Assembly (NCBI RefSeq): GCF_900582195.1
Contig: NZ_UTHA01000297.1
Coordinates: 62,001-126,000, forward strand
From: Pseudomonas viridiflava
GTDB taxonomy: Bacteria; Pseudomonadota; Gammaproteobacteria; Pseudomonadales; Pseudomonadaceae
Direction: 5' to 3'
DNA: 64,000 nt
How positions within the stretch are numbered: the stretch's first letter is position 1; the number at the start of each line of letters is the position of its first letter. Both the position numbers and the translations under genes were made by a program. The notes beneath the pieces are model-generated. The model saw only the letters and a program-made list of their open reading frames with translations, ran no database searches and was not told the origin of the DNA. This document shows positions 17,203 to 24,851 of the stretch, piece by piece.

Positions 17203-17538
17203 TCAATAACCGCCCTTGCGCCAGTAAATACCAAGGTTGCCGTCGGTAACCTGACGATAAACCGAATAGGGCAGCGCTACTGTATCGAATACAGCGGACA
17301 AAGGCAGGTCCAGCAGCACGAATGGCACCAGAAATCCGCTGGGATCAGGGGGCGCATTCAATACGCAGAAGTCGAAGGCCAGACCGCTGTAAATCCGCGG
17401 AATGGACTGGCAGTAGGTCTTTTGTTTACGCATGTCCCGAGCGACGTCGGCATCGTCCTGCAACACGGTCAGGACGCTACCGCAGCCGGCCAGACCCCAT
17501 GAAAATGCACCCAGCATCACAGCCTGTTTGATGGTCAA
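17203..17538 (-). CDS. YceK/YidQ-family lipoprotein
   Basis: 111 residues if translation starts at the TTG at 17536-17538, which has a strong GGAGGG ribosome-binding site at 17545-17550; the next ATG (17517) has none. The product then begins with TIKQAVMLGAFSWGLAGCGS, a signal peptide ending in a lipobox LAGC. The rest has the YceK/YidQ features: YSGLAFDF, then a proline-rich stretch and LDLPLSAVFDTVALPYSVYRQ. Predicted outer-membrane or periplasmic lipoprotein of unknown function. It sits between the kinase genes and the carbamoyltransferase on the same strand. Confidence 0.8.
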   Translation of the reverse strand: MTIKQAVMLGAFSWGLAGCGSVLTVLQDDADVARDMRKQKTYCQSIPRIYSGLAFDFCVLNAPPDPSGFLVPFVLLDLPLSAVFDTVALPYSVYRQVTDGNLGIYWRKGGY

Positions 17539-17662
17539 GATTCGCCCTCCAAGGTCGTCGGGCAAATTAGCATCGGGGCTGAACGGGGCACAGTTCATGG
17601 CTTCTGGCGAAGCTGTAGGACAAGTCGCTGATTCTTGTCCTCTATTGCGGCAGTGGTTTTAT

Positions 17663-19114
17663 TCAGGCCGCGCTGGAGATCTCTTTGGGCAAACGCTGAT
17701 CTATGACCTTGTACAGTGCGCTGCTTTGCGGCCAGTTACGCATGAATCGCGCACGGTCACGGGCATAGGCCGGCGCGAAACTGCCGACGGATGCGTGCTG
17801 GCACATCGAGTCCAGATCGATCAGCGCCCAGCGGCCCTGCTGCCAGAACAGATTATGCCCCTTGAAGTCGCCATGGCTGATGCGCTCGTCAATCAATCGC
17901 GCGAACAACTGATCCAGCGCCTGCAGCTCCGCTTCCGGTGCCTGGCCATTTTCAACATAGGGAGCAAAGCGCTCGATGATATCCGGCCCCGACAGGAACT
18001 CAGTCACCAGATACGCACGACTGCGCAGCCACAGGAAGCGCTTTTCCAGCACCGCCAGCGGCTTGGGCGTGGCGATCCCGAGGAACGCCAGGCGATTGCC
18101 TTCGCGCCACGAATGCCACGCCCGACTCGGACGCCAGAAACGCTTGAGCCAATGGGCAAAGCCCTTGATGTTGTAGCGCTTGATCACCAGCGTGCGCGCA
18201 CCAGCCTGAACCTTGCCGACGCTCGCCGCCCCACCGGTCTTGTACAGATGGCCCTGATCGAGCAACGCATCGGCCTGCTCCAGAACCGGCAACATGGCTG
18301 ATTCTTCTTCACGACGAATCGCGCGCAGAGCGAACGCTCCACGCTGCACACTGAACAGCGTGCATTCGCGGCCGACCTTGATCAGGAAGTCTTTCAAACG
18401 CCAGCGACGCACTTTGTCGATCTGCTCCTGCAAGGCTTCCAGTGGCAACGCGTGCTCACTATTGCTCAGCAGGTAATACACCAGCAGTTCTTCAGTGAAC
18501 GGTTCCAGCGCCTTGGGCAACTGGGCGAAAAACACCCCGAGATTTTCCAGGACTTTTTGCCGCGATAGCGGCTGACCGGCGGTTTCTGCGCAAATCCCGG
18601 CACCGTCAATCAAGTACAACTGACCGCCATGACGCAGCAGATTGTCCAGATGCAGGTCTTCCTGCCAGAGCCCTTTGCCGTGCAACTGGCCAATGGCACC
18701 CAGCGCCTCGGCCAACACCGCCGATTGTTCATCGGCCAGCACCGGCAGCGACTCGACTTTCACCCAGGCATCGCCAAGGCTTTCGGCGCCTTCAAGGAAG
18801 TCGAACAGCAGCCAGCCACCTTCGCCATTTTTCAAGCCATCGGCCAACAGCAACGGTGTCGTCATGCCTTGCGCGGCCAGCAAGCGCACGCCTTCCAGCT
18901 CACGTTGAAAATGCCGGGCGGCCTTGCCGCCGACCAGCAACTTGGCCAGCACCGGACGCCCGCGCCAAACCCCAGCGCCGACGTAACGCTGCCCCGGCAA
19001 CACCCGCAGCAGACTCAACAAATGCAGATCAGCACTGCCAGCGGCATCCGCCAGAGTGACCGTCAGCGGCAGTTGCGGGGCTCGCCCGACTCCGGCCAGC
19101 TCGGACAATTGCAT
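17663..19114 (-). CDS. Tandem kinase-fold protein (two InaA/RfaP-like domains)
   Basis: 483 residues with two kinase-like lobes in one chain. The first (~1-235) has LHGKGLWQEDLHLDNLL, where ED-H-N matches the catalytic loop, and LYLIDGAGI for the DFG position. The second (~270-475) has LVIKRYNIKG for the nucleotide-binding lysine, SHGDFKGHNLFW for the catalytic loop and WALIDLDSM for the metal-binding aspartate. Both retain the key Asp and Asn. The likely role is phosphorylation of LPS inner-core heptoses, like the adjacent WaaP group. The ATG overlaps the stop of the next kinase gene (TGATG), so the two are coupled. Two active lobes could modify two different positions; that is inference. 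Confidence 0.85.
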   Translation of the reverse strand: MQLSELAGVGRAPQLPLTVTLADAAGSADLHLLSLLRVLPGQRYVGAGVWRGRPVLAKLLVGGKAARHFQRELEGVRLLAAQGMTTPLLLADGLKNGEGGWLLFDFLEGAESLGDAWVKVESLPVLADEQSAVLAEALGAIGQLHGKGLWQEDLHLDNLLRHGGQLYLIDGAGICAETAGQPLSRQKVLENLGVFFAQLPKALEPFTEELLVYYLLSNSEHALPLEALQEQIDKVRRWRLKDFLIKVGRECTLFSVQRGAFALRAIRREEESAMLPVLEQADALLDQGHLYKTGGAASVGKVQAGARTLVIKRYNIKGFAHWLKRFWRPSRAWHSWREGNRLAFLGIATPKPLAVLEKRFLWLRSRAYLVTEFLSGPDIIERFAPYVENGQAPEAELQALDQLFARLIDERISHGDFKGHNLFWQQGRWALIDLDSMCQHASVGSFAPAYARDRARFMRNWPQSSALYKVIDQRLPKEISSAA

Positions 19115-19866
19115 CAGCGGGTCTCCTTGTGGCTGCGACGCGCGGTCAGCCGGGCAAGCCAGCTGTCGAGCAGCGAGCTATCGGCGGGTTGATCGAGATA
19201 AGCCGCAAGCAGTTCACGCAGCTGCGCCTCGTTCCATTCCGGCGCGCGGCGTTGCAGGGGCTCCAGATCCTTGATCCGGTCGCGCATGCCGAACAACAAG
19301 GGACGGGTCTTTTCCAGGTCGATCAATTGCGCCTGGTACCCATCGCCGGTGGCTCGCAGAAAAATATGTTTGGGATAGAAGCAGCCGTGCACCTGACGCA
19401 CGCCGTGCAGATGCCGCGCCAGCAATCCGCAGGCCTTGAGGATCGCCGAATGCTGTGCGGCACTGAGCTGCGCCCAACGCTGCAGCAGCGACTCCAGATC
19501 GCTCCAGCCGTCCAGCGCCCGTGTGAGCAGGATGGCGCGAACTTCGCCGTCGACCTTGCGCTCACCGAAGAACGCCGCTTGCAGCGCCGGAATACCGAGC
19601 TTGCGATAGCGACTGATATTGCGAAACTCGCGGGCAAAGCTGGGTTCGCCGAAAGGCGCGTGCAAGGTCCGCGTCAGGTAGTTGCTCTGGCGCTTGAGGT
19701 AATAACCCTGCCCTTCCAGATCCAGACGGAAGACGCTGCTCCAGCCGCCACGGGCGGTATTGGGTTCATCCACAGCCTCAAGCTGTTTGGCCCACAGCGC
19801 GTCGAAAGTACCGAGACCATGGCGCTCAAGCAGTGCGCGGTCTTCAGCGGCGAGAAAATCAGTCAT
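19114..19866 (-). CDS. LPS-core kinase-fold protein, InaA family (WapQ-like)
   Basis: 250 residues. RGGWSSVFRLDLEGQGYYLKRQ holds the glycine-rich strand and the ATP lysine. VHGCFYPKHIFLR takes the catalytic-loop position, with Cys in place of the catalytic Asp and His in place of Asn. AQLIDLEKTRPL is the metal-binding motif. The missing catalytic residues suggest reduced or atypical activity, or an accessory role. It lies between two other kinase genes with four- and one-base overlaps. From memory, the corresponding P. aeruginosa gene next to waaP and wapP is wapQ. Confidence 0.8.
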   Translation of the reverse strand: MTDFLAAEDRALLERHGLGTFDALWAKQLEAVDEPNTARGGWSSVFRLDLEGQGYYLKRQSNYLTRTLHAPFGEPSFAREFRNISRYRKLGIPALQAAFFGERKVDGEVRAILLTRALDGWSDLESLLQRWAQLSAAQHSAILKACGLLARHLHGVRQVHGCFYPKHIFLRATGDGYQAQLIDLEKTRPLLFGMRDRIKDLEPLQRRAPEWNEAQLRELLAAYLDQPADSSLLDSWLARLTARRSHKETR

Positions 19867-20597
19867 TCGCGTCCCTCGAAAAATCTCACCACATGCCGAA
19901 TCCGTTTCTTGTCGGCGCTATCAAGCCGATCGCACTGGCGGTATTGCTTGTAGAAGCGCAGGCGTTGGGTATTGGACAGGTGGTATTTGGCGAGTTTATC
20001 GAGACAGGCCAGATCCTTGGTGATCCGATACTTGAGCCAGAAGCCGCGCCAGAACTCGCCGTTAGGGCAATCGATCAGAAATATGCGGGCCTGATCATCG
20101 ATCAACAGGTTGCGCCATTTCAGATCGTTATGGGTAAATCGGTGATCATGCATCGTCCGGGTATAACCGGCCAATTGCCGACTGATGCCGTCGACCCAGG
20201 CACGATCCTTGAGTTTCGGATCCTTGCGCTCGGCGAGCGCCGAAAGGTCTTCGGTGTTGGGCAATTCGCGCGTGATCATTGCGCCGCGATCATACGCCGC
20301 GCCACGTCGTTCCAGGCCCCAGGCCACCACTTCAGCGGTGGGAATGCCCCACTTGGCGAAGCGCTTGAGGTTCTGCCATTCCATCTTCACTCGCGGCTTG
20401 CCGAGGTAACGGCGCAAGCCTTTACCGGCACCGACATAGCGTTTGACGTAGTAGTTGACGCCGTTGCGCTGCACGCGGATCACTTCCGACAGCGGGTCGC
20501 GGGTCAGGCGTTCGCCCTGCAACGCAAATACGGCTTCAAGGCTGCCAAAATCTTCGGCGAGCTCGCTGTATTGCGGCTCGAGAGTCCAACCCGCCAT
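19863..20597 (-). CDS. LPS-core kinase, InaA/RfaP family (WapP-like)
   Basis: 244 residues with a kinase fold: YYVKRYVGAGKG (ATP lysine), FTHNDLKWRNLLI (catalytic loop with Asp and Asn intact) and IFLIDCPNG (metal-binding Asp). Expected to add phosphate to an inner-core heptose together with WaaP. The ATG overlaps the waaP stop (TGATG) and the gene ends inside the start of the next kinase gene (ATGA). In P. aeruginosa the equivalent position, from memory, is wapP. Confidence 0.85.
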   Translation of the reverse strand: MAGWTLEPQYSELAEDFGSLEAVFALQGERLTRDPLSEVIRVQRNGVNYYVKRYVGAGKGLRRYLGKPRVKMEWQNLKRFAKWGIPTAEVVAWGLERRGAAYDRGAMITRELPNTEDLSALAERKDPKLKDRAWVDGISRQLAGYTRTMHDHRFTHNDLKWRNLLIDDQARIFLIDCPNGEFWRGFWLKYRITKDLACLDKLAKYHLSNTQRLRFYKQYRQCDRLDSADKKRIRHVVRFFEGRE

Positions 20598-21403
20598 CAG
20601 AGCGCATCCCCATACCGCTGCTTGCGCGCATAGAGCTTGTTGGCCTTGCCTTCCAGCCAGCTCAGCAGTGGCGCTTCTTCAGCCAGAATCTGGCGCAGCG
20701 GTTGCTGGAAATAGCCTTTGAGGAAACGCAGTTTGTCGCGGCGGGTCAGGCCGATGTCCAACGCGGAAAAGTACAGCGCGGCCAGATCCTTGTTGCGCCA
20801 GCGCTGGGTGATTTTCGCGCGGGTCTGGGCACGGTGCAGGTCGATCACCGAGAGCTTGAAGTCGTCCGGCGTCACCGGTTTGTCGGTGTGCAGCAGGAAG
20901 TGGCAGATGTAGCAGTCGCGGTGATTGACACCGGCGCGGTGCATCATGCCGGTCATGCGTGCGACTTCGGCGATCAGCGCGCGCTTGAGTTTCGGCTCGG
21001 GCGGCTGCTTGATCCAGTCGATGCTGAAGTCTTCGAGGCTGATGGTCGGCGCCAGCTCTTCGGTGACGATGAACGAATGCTGATCCGCCGGGTTGCTGCC
21101 CTTCTCGCCGTAGGCAACGGCGGTCATGGTCGGCACGCCGACTTCTTGCAGACGCTGGATGGCTTGCCACTCCTGGCCCGCACCGAGTACCGGCAGTTTG
21201 GCGGTCAGCAGGTTCTTGAAGATTTCGCCCCAGCCGATGCCACGGTGGATCTTGACGAAGAATCCGTTGCCGTCGACTTCCGTGCGCAGTGTCCGGCGTG
21301 CTTCCAGCTCGCGGTATACCTCGCCCTGCAAGCCTTCGACTTCGGCGAACGGGTCGCGTCCGGCCCAAAGGCTTTTGAACGGTTCAGCCAGCATCAACTT
21401 CAT
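20597..21403 (-). CDS. waaP: Lipopolysaccharide core heptose(I) kinase WaaP/RfaP
   Basis: 268 residues, the family length. GFFVKIHRGIGWGEIFKNLL is the signature near the ATP lysine. GVNHRDCYICHFLL (~residues 160-173) is the HRD catalytic loop with its unusual cysteines, and LSVIDLHRAQ holds the metal-binding aspartate. WaaP phosphorylates the first heptose of the LPS core, which in Pseudomonas is essential for transport of LPS to the outer membrane. It follows waaG with a one-base stop/start overlap (TAATG). Confidence 0.96.
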   Translation of the reverse strand: MKLMLAEPFKSLWAGRDPFAEVEGLQGEVYRELEARRTLRTEVDGNGFFVKIHRGIGWGEIFKNLLTAKLPVLGAGQEWQAIQRLQEVGVPTMTAVAYGEKGSNPADQHSFIVTEELAPTISLEDFSIDWIKQPPEPKLKRALIAEVARMTGMMHRAGVNHRDCYICHFLLHTDKPVTPDDFKLSVIDLHRAQTRAKITQRWRNKDLAALYFSALDIGLTRRDKLRFLKGYFQQPLRQILAEEAPLLSWLEGKANKLYARKQRYGDAL

Positions 21404-22524
21404 TAAGCGCGCTCCGCCAGAATCACATCAGCCGCGTGCTGCGGCATGCTGTAGAGGTCGGCCGTCTCGGCGAAGGCCAGACCGTTGCGGCTCCAGGCCG
21501 CGCGTGCGGCGTCGTCTTTCAACATTTCAGTCAGGTATTGCGCCAGTTGCGCTTGATCGAACGGCTCGTCCAGCACTCGCCCGGCGTCGGCCTCGGCGAT
21601 GTAATGGGCGTAACCGCAGACCGCGCTGACCAGCACCGGCAAACCGGCGACCAGCGCCTCAAGCAACACGGTACCGGTGTTTTCGTTGTACGCCGGGTGG
21701 ATCAGCAGATCGGCGCCGAGCAGGAAACGCGGGATATCGCTGCGCCCTTTAAGGAACGTCACGTTATCGCCCAGACCCAAAGTTGCACTCTGCATCTGGA
21801 ACAATTTGGGGTCATCCTGGCCGATTACAAACAGCCGGGTGCGTTTCTTCAACTCGGCAGGCAATGCCGCCAGCGCTTTGAGGCTGCGATCAACGCCTTT
21901 GGTCTTGAAGCCGGAGCCGATCTGCACCAGCAGCAGCTCGTCATCCTTGAGATTGAATTCAGCACGGAAACCGGCGCGGATTTCGTCAGCATCTGCCGGA
22001 CGCCGGCGATCCTGGGCGATGCCCGGTGGCAACAGGTGGAAACGCTCCAGCGGCGTGTCGTAATGCTTGATGAACAGCGGCTGCTGCACTTCGGAAATCA
22101 TCAGCACTTCGGTCTTTGCATCTTTGGCGAACACTGCGCGCTCGTATTCGGCGAAGTGGCGATAACGGCCCCAGCGGCGATACAGCGAATTGCGCAGGTT
22201 CTGCGCCTTGTCTTCAAAGCAGCCGTCGGCGGCGTAGTAGACGTCCAGACCCGGCATCTTGTTGAAGCCGATCAGACGATCGACCGGACGTTTGGCCAGA
22301 TCCGCTGCCATCCACGCGCTGAGCTTTTCATTGCGACGATGGTTGAAGAACGCCTTGACCGGCGCCACCAGCACTTCGAAACCGGGTGGCACGTCGCCTT
22401 CCCAGATCAGCGTGTAGACGCGGATCTGATGTCCGCGTTTCTGGCATTCGAGGGCGATGCGCATGAAGTCGCGCTGCAAGCCGCCGAACGGGAAATATTT
22501 GTACAGGACGAATGCCAATTGCAT
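21403..22524 (-). CDS. waaG: LPS core glycosyltransferase WaaG (GT4)
   Basis: 373 residues from the ATG at 22522-22524. The first residues MQLAFVLYKYFPFGGLQRD match WaaG. The C-terminal donor site has YNENTGTVLLEALVAGLPVLV with the two GT4 glutamates. It adds the first hexose of the outer core, glucose in enterics and galactosamine in pseudomonads, to the second heptose. The ATG shares a base with the waaC stop (TGATG). Confidence 0.95.
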   Translation of the reverse strand: MQLAFVLYKYFPFGGLQRDFMRIALECQKRGHQIRVYTLIWEGDVPPGFEVLVAPVKAFFNHRRNEKLSAWMAADLAKRPVDRLIGFNKMPGLDVYYAADGCFEDKAQNLRNSLYRRWGRYRHFAEYERAVFAKDAKTEVLMISEVQQPLFIKHYDTPLERFHLLPPGIAQDRRRPADADEIRAGFRAEFNLKDDELLLVQIGSGFKTKGVDRSLKALAALPAELKKRTRLFVIGQDDPKLFQMQSATLGLGDNVTFLKGRSDIPRFLLGADLLIHPAYNENTGTVLLEALVAGLPVLVSAVCGYAHYIAEADAGRVLDEPFDQAQLAQYLTEMLKDDAARAAWSRNGLAFAETADLYSMPQHAADVILAERA

Positions 22525-23585
22525 CAACGCAGCTCCTCAGCCATTAACAACGTGCTCAGTCGGCTGGCGACACGCTCTGGGTTCAGTCGCGTGAAGCACA
22601 GCGGCTGCTCACGCTTCAGGTCAAACTGACGGGCATCCTGCGCGGTCGGTTGATAGGTACATTTCTTTTGCAGGCACGGTGCGCACGGGAAGTCGCTGGC
22701 CAAGTGAATCTGCAATTTGCCGTAAGCGCCGGTCAGGCCCGGATTGGTCGGGCCGAACAGCGAGATGGTCGGCACATCCAGTGCGGCGGCCAAATGGCCG
22801 AGACCGGTGTCCACCGCCACGCAAGCCTGCGCACCAGCGAGGACTTTGCCGACGCCGGCCAGATTGAGTTTCGGCAGCACTTCGGCGTGTTTGAAACCGG
22901 CGGCGATGCGCTCGGCGCGGGCCTTTTCCTGTGGGTTGCCCCAAGGCAGTTTCACACCGACACCGAGGTAACCGACGCGCTCGGTCAGTTCGCGCCAGTA
23001 GGCTTCCGGCCAGTGCTTGGTGTCCCACGTCGTGCCATGCAGGAACACCACGAAGGCGTTTTTGCGCGGCAGTTCGACCAGACGCTCGACGTTGAGGCCG
23101 TAATCACCCAAGCCTTTCGGCAAGTCGTATCCGAGGGCGATGGCGAACAACTGGCGCACACGTTCGACAGCATGCTGACCACGGGCCACGGCCAGTTTGC
23201 GATCGTAGAAACGTGAGGCCATCGGCTCGCGGGCCGAACCTTTGTCGAGACCGGCCACCGGGGCTTTGACATAGCGTGTCAGCCAGGCGCTTTTCAGCAG
23301 GCCTTGGGCGTCGATGACCAAATCGTATTTGTTGGCACGCACGCTTTGCTTGAAGCGTTTCCATTCGCCACTGGTGATGGTTTTCCAGAGGTTTTTGCGC
23401 CAGCGGCGGATCGCCACCGGAATCACTTTGTCGACGGCCGGGTGCCAGGTCGGAATCTCGGCGAAGCCTTCTTCCACGACCCAGTCGAATTTGATCCCGG
23501 GAATGGCCCGGGCGGCGTCGGTCAGCGCCGGCAACGCGTGAATCACGTCGCCCAGCGATGAAGTCTTGATCAGCAGTACCCGCAA
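22524..23585 (-). CDS. waaC: Heptosyltransferase I WaaC (GT9)
   Basis: 353 residues starting at the TTG at 23583-23585, two bases after the waaF stop, with GAGG nine bases upstream; the product begins RVLLIKTSSLGDVIHALPAL after the initiator. The frame is open further upstream, but that would overlap waaF. C-terminal GT9 features are HGTTWDTKHWP, VAVDTGLGHLAAALD and ISLFGPTNPG. It transfers L-glycero-D-manno-heptose from the ADP-heptose made by the HldE pathway to Kdo. Confidence 0.96.
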   Translation of the reverse strand: MRVLLIKTSSLGDVIHALPALTDAARAIPGIKFDWVVEEGFAEIPTWHPAVDKVIPVAIRRWRKNLWKTITSGEWKRFKQSVRANKYDLVIDAQGLLKSAWLTRYVKAPVAGLDKGSAREPMASRFYDRKLAVARGQHAVERVRQLFAIALGYDLPKGLGDYGLNVERLVELPRKNAFVVFLHGTTWDTKHWPEAYWRELTERVGYLGVGVKLPWGNPQEKARAERIAAGFKHAEVLPKLNLAGVGKVLAGAQACVAVDTGLGHLAAALDVPTISLFGPTNPGLTGAYGKLQIHLASDFPCAPCLQKKCTYQPTAQDARQFDLKREQPLCFTRLNPERVASRLSTLLMAEELR

Positions 23586-23586
23586 C

Positions 23587-24621
23587 TTAATGAACCTCGA
23601 CCACGGAGCCCTGCAACTTCTGCAAGGCATCGTTGACCGCGTCCGGCATCAGCTGGCGCAGGCAGTTGTAATGGCCGAAGCGGCAGGTACGGTCGAAGCA
23701 CGGGCTGCAATCGAGACCCAGACGGACGACTTCAACGTGCTCAGCCAGCGGCGGAGTGAAACCCGGCGAAGTCGAGCCGTAAACCGCCACCAATGGGCGG
23801 TTCAGCGCTGCGGCAACGTGCATCAGGCCGGAGTCGTTGGAGACCACCGCGTCGGCGCAGGACAGCAGATCGATGGCTTCAGCCAGCGAGGTGTCACCGC
23901 TGAGGTTGACCGATTCTTCACGCAGGCCTGGAATCAAACGTGCGCGGATGTCTTCGCCGACCGAGTGATCGTTTTTCGAACCGAACAGCCACACTTGCCA
24001 GCCTTCGCGAATGCGCGCTTCGGCGACTTTGGCGTAGTGCTCGGACGGCCAGCGCTTGGATTCGCCGAACTCGGCGCCGGGGCACAGGGCCAATACCGGG
24101 CGATCGAGGCTCAGGCCGAATTTGGCCAGCGCCGCTTCGCGGGTGACCGGATCGATTTGCAGGCTCGGGCGCGGATACGGCTTCGGCAGCTCGGCCTTGG
24201 CTTCATAGGCCAGGGCCATGAAGCGCTCGATCATCAGCGGATAGCGTTCTTTATCGAGGGTACGCACGTCGTTGAGCAGACCATAGCGGAACTCGCCACG
24301 CCAGCCGGTGCGTTTCGGGATGCCGGCGAAAAACGGCACCAGCGCCGATTTCAGCGAGTTGGGCAGCAGGATCGCCTGATCGTACTGACCGCGCAGGGAT
24401 TTGCCGATGCGCCGACGCGTCGCCAGTTCCAACGCGCCGTGGCCGAGCGGAAAGCTCAAGGCCTTGCGCACTTCGGGCATGCGTTCAAGGATCGGCCGGC
24501 TCCACTCGGGGGCCAGGACGTCGATTTCGCATTGCGGGTGGCGCTGTTTGAGACACTGAAACAGTGTCTGCGCCATCACCATGTCACCGACCCAACTGGG
24601 CCCAACGATCAGAATATTCAT
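23587..24621 (-). CDS. waaF: Heptosyltransferase II WaaF (GT9)
   Basis: 344 residues from the ATG at 24619-24621 (MNILIVGPSWVGDMVMAQTLF); ten further upstream codons are open but have no support. GT9 motifs are ALCPGAEFGESKRWP, VVSNDSGLMHVAAALNRP and VAVYGSTSPGFTPP. It adds the second heptose of the inner core. It heads the translationally coupled series waaF, waaC, waaG, waaP and three more kinase-like genes, all on the - strand. Confidence 0.96.
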   Translation of the reverse strand: MNILIVGPSWVGDMVMAQTLFQCLKQRHPQCEIDVLAPEWSRPILERMPEVRKALSFPLGHGALELATRRRIGKSLRGQYDQAILLPNSLKSALVPFFAGIPKRTGWRGEFRYGLLNDVRTLDKERYPLMIERFMALAYEAKAELPKPYPRPSLQIDPVTREAALAKFGLSLDRPVLALCPGAEFGESKRWPSEHYAKVAEARIREGWQVWLFGSKNDHSVGEDIRARLIPGLREESVNLSGDTSLAEAIDLLSCADAVVSNDSGLMHVAAALNRPLVAVYGSTSPGFTPPLAEHVEVVRLGLDCSPCFDRTCRFGHYNCLRQLMPDAVNDALQKLQGSVVEVH

Positions 24622-24734
24622 GTGGTTTCCAAAAACGAACCGGGGAGGCATTTACGCCTCCCCGCCTCGATAATCACTGTGGGAACACCGGCGGCTTGCG
24701 ATGGGTCACCTATCTGCCACTCACCGCAGATAAC

Positions 24735-24824
24735 TGTGAGAGCGAGCTTGCTCGCGAAGGGGCCGTCACATCCGACATCAGTGTCGTCTGACACTCCGTC
24801 TTCGCGAGCAAGCTCGCTCCCACA
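24735..24824. repeat. REP doublet, copy 2
   Basis: Arms TGTGAGAGCGAGCTTGCTCG and CGAGCAAGCTCGCTCCCACA in inverted orientation. The left arm has one G-to-A change relative to the other copies. It fills most of the 230-bp gap between waaF and glnE, where P. aeruginosa has ilvE. Confidence 0.85.
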
Positions 24825-24851
24825 GGGTATTGGGTGCTGCACAAACCGCTA

